Below are positions 1 through 5,763 of a DNA stretch of 5,763 bases, in pieces. The stretch covers positions 1 through 5,763 of the forward strand of contig CALDTD010000336.1 of the NCBI GenBank assembly GCA_937924345.1, read 5' to 3'. The position numbers and the translations under genes were made by a program. A model generated the notes under the pieces. That model saw only the letters and a list, made by a program, of their open reading frames with translations. It had not been told where the DNA came from and ran no database searches. Positions within the stretch are counted from its first letter, which is position 1; every line of letters begins with the position of its first letter. The stretch is from an uncultured Flavobacteriales bacterium (lineage in GTDB: Bacteria > Bacteroidota > Bacteroidia > Flavobacteriales_D > Parvicellaceae).

Positions 1-663
1 TTAAAACTGTGTATTTAAAACCCTTTTTAAGTGCCAAACTAATCGTTCATATGAACCATTATCTAATGCTCTTGTACCCGTAAGCATACTCGTAAAAAAC
101 AGAGGCACATTATGTAAAGATGAATTTGGTTCATCAATTCTATGTGTTCCTATTTCATCATCAAAGGAATAATTTATTCCAAGCCCAGCAGGTTTTGTAA
201 CTCCAAATAAATCGCGTGCAAGTGCATTACTAACAACAATTACCTTAGGAGTAATTGCTTCTAGTACACTTCTCGTAATCGCTAATTGTTCTGATACAAA
301 ATCTAAAGTATCTGAATTGTGCTTCAAATAATGATAAACATGCTTTTGATTGGTATGTCTGAAATAAAACAAATCTACATGTGTCCATTTATGTTTTACC
401 TGTTTTGAAATATCTTCAAACCTTCTAAAGTATTTTTGATAAGCATTATTCTCTTGTAACAAATTATAAAAACTAGAGTCATTTTTATGATCTACCTTTT
501 CGTTATAAGAAGGATTAATTCCTACAAATAGAATTGAATCACATTCTAATTGGTCATGGGCAACAAATCCTCTTTCTACAACAAAATCTAATGTCTTATA
601 TTTATGAAATAACGACTTTAATGTACTCTCAAAATTTTCCTTTAGGCTGTATGTATTCTTCAT
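1..663 (-). CDS. Hypothetical protein, possible uracil-DNA glycosylase-like fold
   Basis: This is a complete 220-residue soluble protein with an ATG start and a TAA stop at the very edge of the window. No signal peptide or membrane segment is seen. Four hydrophobic strand-like stretches are spaced as in an alpha/beta/alpha sandwich: ILFVGINPS (44-52), THVDLFYFR (94-102), PKVIVVSNA (139-147) and VPLFFTSML (186-194). The GINPS loop resembles the first motif of MUG/UDG-type DNA glycosylases (GxNPG or GxDPS-like). The C-terminal segment TGTRALDNGSYERL (195-208) sits where those enzymes carry their HPSP-type motif, but no catalytic His is evident there. It begins 4 bases after the upstream small membrane-protein gene, so the two are probably co-transcribed and translationally linked. 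The glycosylase-superfamily idea is an inference from motif layout only. A catalytically different or inactive relative, or an unrelated fold, is equally possible. Confidence 0.8.
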   Translation of the reverse strand: MKNTYSLKENFESTLKSLFHKYKTLDFVVERGFVAHDQLECDSILFVGINPSYNEKVDHKNDSSFYNLLQENNAYQKYFRRFEDISKQVKHKWTHVDLFYFRHTNQKHVYHYLKHNSDTLDFVSEQLAITRSVLEAITPKVIVVSNALARDLFGVTKPAGLGINYSFDDEIGTHRIDEPNSSLHNVPLFFTSMLTGTRALDNGSYERLVWHLKRVLNTQF

Positions 664-667
664 CTTT

Positions 668-985
668 TTAGGCTTTTATTATAACTTTAAATATTTTCCA
701 AAAAATAAACAATGGAAGAAAAACAACAATTAAAACCCTTTTAATCCACGAACGCTTTTTAACTATTTTGTAATTATTAATCTTATCAACTTCAATTATT
801 AAACCGCCTTTAATTTGAATACCTGGATATTTCGATTCTAAATAATTAAACGCTTTATCAAAGCCAAACTCTGACTCATACATAAGAGCTTCTTTACGCC
901 CAACGTTAAAAACCTCATTGAAAGAAATTATCTTTCCAAAACTTGCAGTACCTTTAAGTGATACTTGATAATCTAACTTTTCCAT
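668..985 (-). CDS. Small protein with C-terminal membrane anchor, unknown function
   Basis: This 105-residue protein belongs to no family I recognise. Residues 1-78 are soluble and of mixed alpha/beta character, including FGFDKAFNYLESKYPG (40-55) and strand-like IQIKGGLIIEV (56-66). A basic stretch KKRSWIKR (76-83) then precedes one hydrophobic helix, VLIVVFLPLFIFWKIFKVII (84-103), and the protein ends two residues later. This is the layout of a tail-anchored inner-membrane protein. By the positive-inside rule the N-terminal domain should be cytoplasmic, though the lysines at 97 and 100 leave some doubt. There is no N-terminal signal peptide. The ATG at 983-985 follows a run of seven A's on the coding strand and no Shine-Dalgarno, which is normal for Bacteroidota. 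The stop lies 4 bases before the next gene, indicating a two-gene operon. A role in placing or regulating the downstream protein at the membrane is only a guess. Confidence 0.75.
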   Translation of the reverse strand: MEKLDYQVSLKGTASFGKIISFNEVFNVGRKEALMYESEFGFDKAFNYLESKYPGIQIKGGLIIEVDKINNYKIVKKRSWIKRVLIVVFLPLFIFWKIFKVIIKA

Positions 986-1007
986 TTTTTTTGAACAAAG
1001 TTAAAAC

Positions 1008-1015
1008 GAAAGATA
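1008..1015 (-). promoter_or_regulatory. Weak candidate -7 box for the two-gene operon
   Basis: The minus strand reads TATCTTTC, one mismatch from the Bacteroidota -7 consensus TAnnTTTG, and would give a leader of about 16 bases before the ATG at 985. No TTG/TTTG lies at the usual 19-21 base spacing upstream; the nearest TTGs are 15 and 25 bases away. A perfect TAnnTTTG (TACTTTTG, 1072-1079) overlaps the last codons of the upstream gene but also lacks a clear -33 partner. Read-through from the upstream gene is an equally good explanation, since no terminator is visible in the 83-base gap. Confidence 0.2.
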
Positions 1016-1068
1016 GTGAGGTCACCAGTTCAAGTTACTTCAAGATTAAAGACTTGTTTTTAAATACG

Positions 1069-2214
1069 TTACAAAAGTATGTTTGAACCTTGAGCTGTGT
1101 TTATATTTTCTAAGGAATAAAAATCTAAAGCTTTTAATTCTAGTCCTTTTTTTATTCCAAGGTTTAGATAACTATTCTTCACACAATTAATAATTGGTAA
1201 ATAATTATCTGAACTTTTTTCCGCTGTATTAATTAAAGATTCGTATTTGTCATAAAGGTTAATTACTTCTTTATGCGCGCAGCAAAAATTTAATGCCATT
1301 ATTAACTGTGCTAGAACAAAAGTTCCACTAAAACTTTCTTGCGATAACATTAGCTTTTCTATTCTAAAAATTGAAGTCTCAATTTTATTTATCGTTAATG
1401 ATTTTTTAAGCCATTCAGAAATTAAATAAATTGCTATAAATCGACTATAAGGATAAGGATGTTTAAATAATTCTGAAGGAGTATTTATATCCACTTCCTT
1501 AAACAAGATATAGGAACAGCGAATGGCTTCTTTATATTTAGCTATTTTAATTAAAGCTAAGAACTCAATTGAGGTTGCAAAAATAAAATCAGCATTATAA
1601 ATCTTAGGACTATTTGGTGTAAGGTACTTTAGGTAATGCTTAGTAATTGCATCTTTGTAATAATGATTGAGATAATCTATATCTACAAAGTTCTCATAAA
1701 AATAAAACCTACCAACCTTACTCTTTGCCAACTCTGGAAGTAGTATAGATCTTGCTTTTAAATCTTTTCTAATTACTTTACCTAGACTTTGACCAACATT
1801 CTTTAATAAGTCATAGTCGGTAAAATAAGCAGGCAAATATTCCAAATAGTTAATTACTGACTTAAAATCATGGTTCTTTAGGCAAATATCGAATAATATC
1901 TTACCATATCTATCTGGTAAAATTAAAGACGACTTAGAAATAGGACGCTCTTCTTTATGCTTCTGCTGAAAATCTAACCAGCTACTGTAGCCAACATAAT
2001 TAGCCAAAAAATTAAGCGTGTTTTTGGAAGTTTTTGAAGTATTACTTACTAATTCAAAAAAACGTTGAATTGTGGAAGAAGAAACATAATTATTTGTTTT
2101 CTCAAAAATTAAGTCCGAAAATAATTGAGAATTGGCAATACTAACTTCTTGTTCAAAAAGACTCTCTAGCTCTTGTTTCAGTAATTCTATATAGTATTGA
2201 TGCTCGATTTTCAA
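1069..2214 (-). CDS. Hypothetical protein: N-terminal HTH-like module plus helical-repeat-like region
   Basis: This 381-residue soluble protein has no signal peptide. Residues about 1-84 match the pattern of an HTH-like module that I recall at the N-terminus of many uncharacterised Bacteroidota proteins: SDLIFEKT (33-40), SSSTIQRFFELV (45-56), a short Ser/Thr/Lys linker, then NTLNFLANYVGYSSWLDF (65-82) ending in the typical GYxxWxDF. Residues about 100-360 are almost wholly helical, with stretches such as KNHDFKSVINYLEYLP (113-128), KIAKYKEAIRCSYILFKE (223-240) and CCAHKEVINLYDKYESLI (311-328). These resemble degenerate TPR-type helix pairs. The reading frame has a stop 12 bases upstream of TTG at 2212-2214, no ATG between, and no internal Met before residue 289, so TTG is the only reasonable start. 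It is separated from rplQ by a strong terminator and probably has its own promoter. A regulatory or scaffold role is inferred; DNA binding is not demonstrated. Confidence 0.8.
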   Translation of the reverse strand: MKIEHQYYIELLKQELESLFEQEVSIANSQLFSDLIFEKTNNYVSSSTIQRFFELVSNTSKTSKNTLNFLANYVGYSSWLDFQQKHKEERPISKSSLILPDRYGKILFDICLKNHDFKSVINYLEYLPAYFTDYDLLKNVGQSLGKVIRKDLKARSILLPELAKSKVGRFYFYENFVDIDYLNHYYKDAITKHYLKYLTPNSPKIYNADFIFATSIEFLALIKIAKYKEAIRCSYILFKEVDINTPSELFKHPYPYSRFIAIYLISEWLKKSLTINKIETSIFRIEKLMLSQESFSGTFVLAQLIMALNFCCAHKEVINLYDKYESLINTAEKSSDNYLPIINCVKNSYLNLGIKKGLELKALDFYSLENINTAQGSNILL

Positions 2215-2249
2215 ATATAAACAATATTACTAATAACTTATGCTTCACT

Positions 2250-2279
2250 AAAATTTAACAACCTTAGAAATTATACAAA
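2250..2279 (-). promoter_or_regulatory. Candidate Bacteroidota-type promoter for the 381-codon gene
   Basis: On the minus strand a TTTG (2279-2276) is followed after 18 bases by TAAATTTT (2257-2250). This approximates the Bacteroidota arrangement TTTG-N19-21-TAnnTTTG with one mismatch in the -7 box. Transcription would begin near 2243, giving a leader of about 28 bases before the TTG start at 2214. Because the region is very AT-rich, such matches arise easily by chance. Other -7-like matches nearby, at 2358-2365 and 2212-2219, are worse placed. Confidence 0.35.
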
Positions 2280-2287
2280 AATGTATA
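2272..2287. repeat. Perfect 6-bp inverted repeat with 4-bp spacer, possible operator
   Basis: The sequence TATACA-AAAA-TGTATA is a perfect inverted repeat. It overlaps the TTTG proposed as the -33 element of the promoter for the downstream minus-strand gene, the place where a dimeric regulator could act. It is short and made almost only of A and T, so chance occurrence is a serious alternative. Confidence 0.3.
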
Positions 2288-2364
2288 TCAACATATATTC
2301 TAGAGTTAATATACTCTTCAATAAAACTTTAGCATTATAATTTTCAAATCAAATTTTCAAACAT

Positions 2365-2400
2365 AAAAAAAAAGGGACAATTCTCTCGAATTATCCCTTT
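2365..2400 (-). terminator. Intrinsic terminator of the alpha ribosomal operon
   Basis: On the minus strand AAAGGGATAATTC (2400-2388) pairs with GAATTGTCCCTTT (2383-2371). This gives a 13-bp stem with one G-U wobble, closed by a GAGA tetraloop of GNRA type. Nine consecutive T's (2373-2365) follow without interruption. The hairpin begins 24 bases after the rplQ stop. The plus strand has no T-run after the stem, so the terminator works in one direction only, as expected with no convergent gene here. Confidence 0.93.
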
Positions 2401-2424
2401 CATTGAAAGATATTAAAGAAACGC

Positions 2425-2904
2425 TTATTCTTCTTCAGCGGATTTGTCTTCTGTTTTTGCAGAAGCTTCTTCCGTTTTAGGAGCAGCTGATTTCTTAGAT
2501 CTTCTTCTTGTTTTCTTCTTAGGAGCAGCATCTGCAGATAACAATTCGTTGAAATCAACTAATTCTATCATTGCCATTTCAGCATTATCTCCCAATCTGT
2601 TAGGTAACTTTATAATTCTAGTATACCCACCTTGTCTTGTTTCTACTTTAGGCGCTACAGTTCTAAATAATTCTGATGCAGCTTCTTTACTCTTTAAATA
2701 ACTAAAAACAGTTCTTCTTGAGTGAGTAGAATCAGTTTTTGATTTAGTAACCAAAGGTTCTACATAAACTCTCAAAGCTTTAGCCTTAGCTAAAGTTGTA
2801 ACTATTCTTTTATGTTCAATTAAAGAACAAGCCATATTAGAAAGCATAGCTTTTCTATGTGCTGACTTACGTCCTAAGTGATTAAATTTCTTACCGTGTC
2901 TCAT
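2425..2904 (-). CDS. rplQ: 50S ribosomal protein L17 (bL17)
   Basis: L17 is a bacteria-specific protein of the large subunit that binds 23S rRNA. The N-terminus [20 protein letters not shown] (1-20) is diagnostic, followed by the [18 protein letters not shown] segment (28-45), the RRTVFSYL segment (63-70) and [20 protein letters not shown] (92-111). The conserved core ends near residue 119. The protein then has a tail of about 40 residues, first strongly basic ([10 protein letters not shown], 129-138), then acidic ([16 protein letters not shown], 144-159). The E. coli protein is about 127 residues; extended tails are usual in Bacteroidota. It is the last gene of the operon, 35 bases after rpoA and 24 bases before the terminator hairpin. 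No Shine-Dalgarno precedes the ATG. Confidence 0.98.
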   Translation of the reverse strand: MRHGKKFNHLGRKSAHRKAMLSNMACSLIEHKRIVTTLAKAKALRVYVEPLVTKSKTDSTHSRRTVFSYLKSKEAASELFRTVAPKVETRQGGYTRIIKLPNRLGDNAEMAMIELVDFNELLSADAAPKKKTRRRSKKSAAPKTEEASAKTEDKSAEEE

Positions 2905-2939
2905 TGTTAGTATTTTCTTGTAGAATGAGAGTAAATTAA

Positions 2940-3932
2940 TTACTCTCTATCTAGTTTATATTTTGAAATATCCATACCAAATGAAAGTCCTTTAGATTCT
3001 ATAAGGTCTTCTAATTCGGTAAGCGATTTTTTACCAAAGTTTCTGAACTTCAATAAATCATTTTTCTTAAACGAAACTAACTCACCTAATGTCTCTACAT
3101 CAGCAGCTTTTAAACAATTCAAAGCACGTACGGATAAGTCCATATCTACTAATCTTGTTTTAAGCAATTGACGCATATGAAGTGATGTTTCATCAAATTC
3201 TTCTGCTTCAGCTCTATCAGCATCATCTAAAGTTATTCTTTCATCTGAGAACAACATAAAGTGGTGTATCAAAATCTTAGCAGCTTCTTTTAAAGCATCC
3301 TTAGGATTGATAGAACCATCTGTTGTAATATCCATCAATAACTTCTCATAATCTGTTTTTTGCTCAACTCTGAAGTTAGCAATAGAATATTTAACGTTTT
3401 TGATAGGTGTAAATATAGAATCAATAAAGATTGTTCCAACTGGTGCATTAGAAGTCTTATTTTCCTCTGAAGGAACATATCCTCTTCCAGAAGAAATAGT
3501 CATCTCTAAACTTAACTTTACAGATGATTCCATTTTACAAATAACTTGCTCAGGATTTAAAATCTGAAAAGCAGAAGTAAATTTACCAATATCTCCAGCT
3601 GTAAATGAATCTTGCCCAGAAATATTAATTACTATCTTCTCTGTATCTGTATCTTCGATTTGTTTCTTAAAACGTACTTGCTTTAAATTCAAGATCATTT
3701 CAGTAACGTCTTCAACAACACCTTTAATTGTGTCAAATTCGTGTGAAACACCCTCGATTTTTACAGAAGAAATAGCATGACCCTCAAGAGAATTTAATAA
3801 AATTCTTCTTAAAGCATTCCCAACTGTGATACCATAACCTGGCTCAAGTGGTCTAAATTCAAACTGACCAAAAGTATCAGTTGAATCAAGCATAATTACT
3901 TTATCTGGTTTTTGAAAATCTAAAATTGCCAT
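2940..3932 (-). CDS. rpoA: DNA-directed RNA polymerase subunit alpha
   Basis: The 330-residue alpha subunit dimerises to nucleate assembly of RNA polymerase and contacts promoters and activators. The N-terminal domain (about 1-235) carries the dimerisation and beta-binding signature [20 protein letters not shown] (30-49) and [10 protein letters not shown] (57-66). An acidic linker (about 236-258) leads to the C-terminal domain (about 259-330). This domain keeps the residues used in E. coli for UP-element DNA contact: VRALNC gives R269 and N272 (E. coli R265 and N268), and FGKKSLTE gives G300, K302, S303 and E306 (E. coli G296, K298, S299, E302). It is a full-length, intact protein lying 28 bases after rpsD, as usual in the alpha operon. 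The leader between them is AT-rich and has no Shine-Dalgarno. Confidence 0.99.
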   Translation of the reverse strand: MAILDFQKPDKVIMLDSTDTFGQFEFRPLEPGYGITVGNALRRILLNSLEGHAISSVKIEGVSHEFDTIKGVVEDVTEMILNLKQVRFKKQIEDTDTEKIVINISGQDSFTAGDIGKFTSAFQILNPEQVICKMESSVKLSLEMTISSGRGYVPSEENKTSNAPVGTIFIDSIFTPIKNVKYSIANFRVEQKTDYEKLLMDITTDGSINPKDALKEAAKILIHHFMLFSDERITLDDADRAEAEEFDETSLHMRQLLKTRLVDMDLSVRALNCLKAADVETLGELVSFKKNDLLKFRNFGKKSLTELEDLIESKGLSFGMDISKYKLDRE

Positions 3933-3960
3933 TTTTATTGTTTTATTAAGCGTTCAACTA

Positions 3961-4566
3961 TTATTTAGAATATAATTCAACGATTAGTTGTTCTTTTATA
4001 TTCTCTGGAATTTGATCTCTTGTAGGTACAACACTAACTTGACCTGACATTGATGATGCATTCCATTCTAACCACTCATGCTTGGTATTTGAAGCCGCTA
4101 AAGAATTAGAGATGACTTCTAAAGATTTAGATTTTTCTCTAACACTAACTACATCACCTACTTTAACACTGTAAGAAGGGATATTTAAAACCTCTCCATT
4201 GATAGTGATGTGTCTGTGCGATACTAACTGACGAGCTCCACTACGCGTATTAGCGATTCCTAAACGATAAACAATATTGTCTAATCTAGTCTCACATAAT
4301 TGTAACAAAACTTCACCTGTAATTCCAGACTTGGAATTAGCTTTCTTAAATAAATTAGAAAATTGCTTTTCTAAAATACCATAAGTGTACTTCGCTTTTT
4401 GCTTCTCAGCTAACTGAACAGCATATTCTGATTGCTTCTTTCTTCTTCTATTATTCCCGTGCATTCCAGGAGGATAGTTCTTCTTTTCAAGAACTTTATC
4501 TGCCCCAAAAATTGGCTCATTAAATTTACGAGCAATTTTCGATTTTGGACCTGTATATCTAGCCAT
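3961..4566 (-). CDS. rpsD: 30S ribosomal protein S4 (uS4)
   Basis: S4 is a primary 16S rRNA-binding protein that starts assembly of the 30S body and contributes to decoding fidelity. The 201-residue length and N-terminus [20 protein letters not shown] fit the Bacteroidota form. The N-terminal part has no cysteine cluster, so it is a zinc-free S4; the only Cys is at residue 91. The S4 RNA-binding domain covers about 92-155 and includes [10 protein letters not shown] (94-103), [16 protein letters not shown] (109-124) and [14 protein letters not shown] (134-147). In E. coli S4 also represses its own operon through a pseudoknot near rpsM; nothing in this window lets me say that this control exists here. 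The gene sits 26 bases after rpsK. Confidence 0.98.
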   Translation of the reverse strand: MARYTGPKSKIARKFNEPIFGADKVLEKKNYPPGMHGNNRRRKKQSEYAVQLAEKQKAKYTYGILEKQFSNLFKKANSKSGITGEVLLQLCETRLDNIVYRLGIANTRSGARQLVSHRHITINGEVLNIPSYSVKVGDVVSVREKSKSLEVISNSLAASNTKHEWLEWNASSMSGQVSVVPTRDQIPENIKEQLIVELYSK

Positions 4567-4592
4567 TGTAAATAGTAATTTCTATTAATAAA

Positions 4593-4976
4593 TTAAACTC
4601 TACGTCTCTTTGGAGGACGACATCCATTGTGTGGCATTGGTGTAACATCAATAATCTCTGTTACTTCAATTCCGCTATTGTGGATACTTCTAATTGCAGA
4701 CTCACGTCCAGAACCAGGTCCTTTAACGTAAACTTTAACTTTTCTTAAACCAAATTCGTGAGCTTCTTTAGCGCATTCTTCAGCTGCTACTTGAGCAGCA
4801 TAAGGTGTATTTTTTTTAGAACCTCTAAATCCCATTTTACCAGCAGACGACCAAGAGATAACTTGACCAGATGCATTAGTTAATGAAATTATTATATTAT
4901 TAAAACTAGCTTTTATGTGAGCTTGTCCTACAGGTTCTACAACAACCTTTTTTTTCTTTTTTTGTGACTTAGCCAT
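4593..4976 (-). CDS. rpsK: 30S ribosomal protein S11 (uS11)
   Basis: S11 lies on the 30S platform near the mRNA exit and the 3' end of 16S rRNA. The 127-residue protein has a lysine-rich N-terminus ([10 protein letters not shown]) and the central [20 protein letters not shown] segment (25-44). The near-universal C-terminus [18 protein letters not shown] covers 110-127. Asn117 in PHNG corresponds to the residue found as isoaspartate in E. coli S11. The lysine run is coded by tracts of A8 and A7 separated by one G (coding strand, 4948-4963), a possible sequencing or slippage hotspot, but the frame is intact. Spacing to rpsM is 19 bases. Confidence 0.99.
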   Translation of the reverse strand: MAKSQKKKKKVVVEPVGQAHIKASFNNIIISLTNASGQVISWSSAGKMGFRGSKKNTPYAAQVAAEECAKEAHEFGLRKVKVYVKGPGSGRESAIRSIHNSGIEVTEIIDVTPMPHNGCRPPKRRRV

Positions 4977-4995
4977 AATTAAAAAAGATTATCTT

Positions 4996-5373
4996 TTATT
5001 TAGTTGCTTTTTTCTTGTTTGCAACAGTTTTCTTTCTTCCTTTTCTTGTTCTTGCGTTGTTCTTAGTTCTTTGCCCTCTTAAAGGTAAACTATTACGGTG
5101 ACGGATTCCTCTTTGACATCCGATATCCATTAAACGCTTGATGTTCAATTGAATCTCCGAACGTAACGTACCTTCAACGGTTAATTCCTCGCTGATGATA
5201 TTACGAATGGTTCCAATTTGCTCATCATTCCAGTCTTGAACTTTAATGTTCTCATCTACACCTGCTTTAGCTAATATGCTCTTAGCGGTGCTTCTTCCTA
5301 TACCATAAACATAAGTAAGTGCAATAACACCTCTTTTGTTTTTTGGCACATCAATACCTGCAATTCTTGCCAT
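4996..5373 (-). CDS. rpsM: 30S ribosomal protein S13 (uS13)
   Basis: S13 sits in the head of the 30S subunit, forms intersubunit bridges to the 50S and contacts P-site tRNA through its basic C-terminal tail. The 125-residue protein starts with [10 protein letters not shown] and has the helix-two-turn-helix region [20 protein letters not shown] (21-40). The signature [20 protein letters not shown] (85-104) follows, then a Lys/Arg-rich tail ([10 protein letters not shown], 106-115, through to 125). Length and all motifs are normal. It is the first gene of the classical alpha operon but here follows rpmJ by only 18 bases, with no visible terminator or promoter between, so it is read from the same transcript. 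Confidence 0.99.
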   Translation of the reverse strand: MARIAGIDVPKNKRGVIALTYVYGIGRSTAKSILAKAGVDENIKVQDWNDEQIGTIRNIISEELTVEGTLRSEIQLNIKRLMDIGCQRGIRHRNSLPLRGQRTKNNARTRKGRKKTVANKKKATK

Positions 5374-5391
5374 TTTCTAAATAATTGTTTT

Positions 5392-5508
5392 TTAACCCTG
5401 ACGTTGTTTAAACTTAGGATTTTTTTTGTTGATTACATACAACCTTCCTTTCCTTCTAACGATTTTACAATCGGCAGAACGTTTCTTTACTGAAGCTCTT
5501 GTTTTCAT
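5392..5508 (-). CDS. rpmJ: 50S ribosomal protein L36 (bL36), zinc-ligand-free type
   Basis: This 38-codon gene encodes the smallest large-subunit protein. The translation begins [20 protein letters not shown] and ends NPKFKQRQG, matching L36 over its full length. In zinc-binding L36 the ligands are Cys11, Cys14, Cys27 and His33. Here positions 11, 27 and 33 are Ser, Asn and Phe and only Cys14 remains, so this is the so-called C-minus form, which should fold without zinc. The ATG lies 6 bases after the infA stop and the TAA lies 18 bases before rpsM. No Shine-Dalgarno fits in the 6-base spacer, so translation probably depends on coupling or on A/T-rich context. Confidence 0.97.
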   Translation of the reverse strand: MKTRASVKKRSADCKIVRRKGRLYVINKKNPKFKQRQG

Positions 5509-5514
5509 TGTATT

Positions 5515-5733
5515 TTATTTATATCTGAAAGTTATTCTTCCCTTAGTCAAATCGTACGGCGACATTTCTACTTTAACTTTATCACCAGGTAAAATTCTAA
5601 TGTAAAATTTTCTCATCTTCCCAGAAATATGAGCAATGATCGTGTGACCATTTTCTAGTTCAACACGAAAAATGGCATTAGGTAATGCCTCTAAAATTGT
5701 TCCGTCTTGTTCTATCGCAGCTTGTTTAGCCAT
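5515..5733 (-). CDS. infA: Translation initiation factor IF-1
   Basis: IF1 binds the A site of the 30S subunit during initiation and cooperates with IF2 and IF3. The 72-residue length is standard, and the sequence is a single S1-like OB-fold domain. Diagnostic segments are [20 protein letters not shown] (15-34), [19 protein letters not shown] (35-53) and [15 protein letters not shown] (58-72). It closely matches the E. coli protein apart from a few substitutions. It lies between the presumed end of secY and rpmJ, the order found in Flavobacteriia. The leader (AATAAAAATTAAGT before ATG) is A-rich and has no Shine-Dalgarno. Confidence 0.99.
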   Translation of the reverse strand: MAKQAAIEQDGTILEALPNAIFRVELENGHTIIAHISGKMRKFYIRILPGDKVKVEMSPYDLTKGRITFRYK

Positions 5734-5742
5734 ACTTAATTT

Positions 5743-5763
5743 TTATTCTTTAATACTTCTTCT
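5743..5763 (-). CDS. Possible 3' end of secY (partial)
   Basis: Only seven codons including the stop could lie in the window. One minus-strand frame reads RRSIKE and stops with TAA at 5745-5743, nine bases before the infA start. A basic C-terminus fits SecY, the protein-translocase channel that normally precedes infA in this cluster. A second frame ([11 protein letters not shown] at 5738-5736) is also open, so the exact frame and identity rest on expected gene order, not on recognisable sequence. Confidence 0.3.
   Translation of the reverse strand, partial: RRSIKE

Noticed and set aside
985..992. A T8 run on the plus strand at the start codon of the 105-codon gene as a phase-variable tract.
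   Set aside because: Most of the run lies upstream of the ATG, so length change would not shift the frame, and such tracts are common in this AT-rich sequence.
1041..1062. Inverted CAAG...CTTG followed by T's after the 381-codon gene as a terminator.
   Set aside because: The stem is only 4 bp, and the T-run is on the plus strand side, the wrong direction for the genes here.
2339..2361. Direct repeat of aattttcaaa (2339-2348 and 2352-2361), with a similar attttcaaat at 2207-2216.
   Set aside because: The units are low-complexity AT-rich words in an AT-rich gap, with no regular array or spacing across the three copies.
2358..2365. TATGTTTG on the minus strand, a perfect TAnnTTTG match just after the terminator.
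   Set aside because: It has no TTTG or TTG at 19-21 bases upstream, where the terminator stem lies, and would give a leader of about 140 bases. The 2250-2279 candidate is better placed.
2444..2701. An 85-codon plus-strand open frame inside rplQ.
   Set aside because: It lies wholly within the highly conserved rplQ gene on the other strand and its translation is a low-complexity product of the L17 tail codons; it resembles no protein family.
4983..4997. A 15-base palindrome between rpsM and rpsK followed by T's.
   Set aside because: It has a single-base centre, so it cannot fold into a stable RNA hairpin, and it lies between co-transcribed ribosomal genes. It is not a terminator.

Overview
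The window looks like a chromosomal piece of a low-GC member of Bacteroidota, most likely class Flavobacteriia. The reasons are strong AT richness, near-absence of Shine-Dalgarno sequences in front of ribosomal genes, an L36 protein of the zinc-ligand-free type, a longer-than-usual L17 tail, and the gene order infA-rpmJ-rpsM-rpsK-rpsD-rpoA-rplQ. Every gene lies on the minus strand, so transcription runs from high to low coordinates. The genus cannot be fixed from this sequence.

Region 1 (about 5763 down to 2365) is the distal part of the S10/spc/alpha ribosomal supercluster. In transcription order it holds a possible last few codons of secY at the window edge, infA (IF1), rpmJ (L36, 38 codons), rpsM (S13), rpsK (S11), rpsD (S4), rpoA (RNA polymerase alpha) and rplQ (L17). 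Spacers are 6 to 35 bases, and a strong intrinsic terminator lies 24 bases past the rplQ stop. These genes make the initiation factor, the head and decoding-region proteins of the 30S subunit, two 50S proteins and the polymerase assembly subunit, all from one transcript.

Region 2 (2364 down to 1) is accessory. After an AT-rich gap of about 150 bases with a plausible Bacteroidota-type promoter overlapped by a small palindrome comes an orphan 381-codon gene. It appears to start at TTG and encodes an N-terminal HTH-like module followed by a helical-repeat-like region. An 83-base gap then leads to a tightly spaced pair. The first is a 105-residue protein with a C-terminal membrane anchor. The second, 4 bases later, is a 220-residue soluble protein whose layout recalls the uracil-DNA glycosylase superfamily but lacks a recognisable catalytic His motif.

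The ribosomal part is ordinary and conserved. The points of interest are in the three accessory genes placed directly after rplQ, where many Flavobacteriia carry carA and eno. No mobile-element, CRISPR, tRNA or rRNA signature is visible, and I found no convincing evidence of a complete new system.
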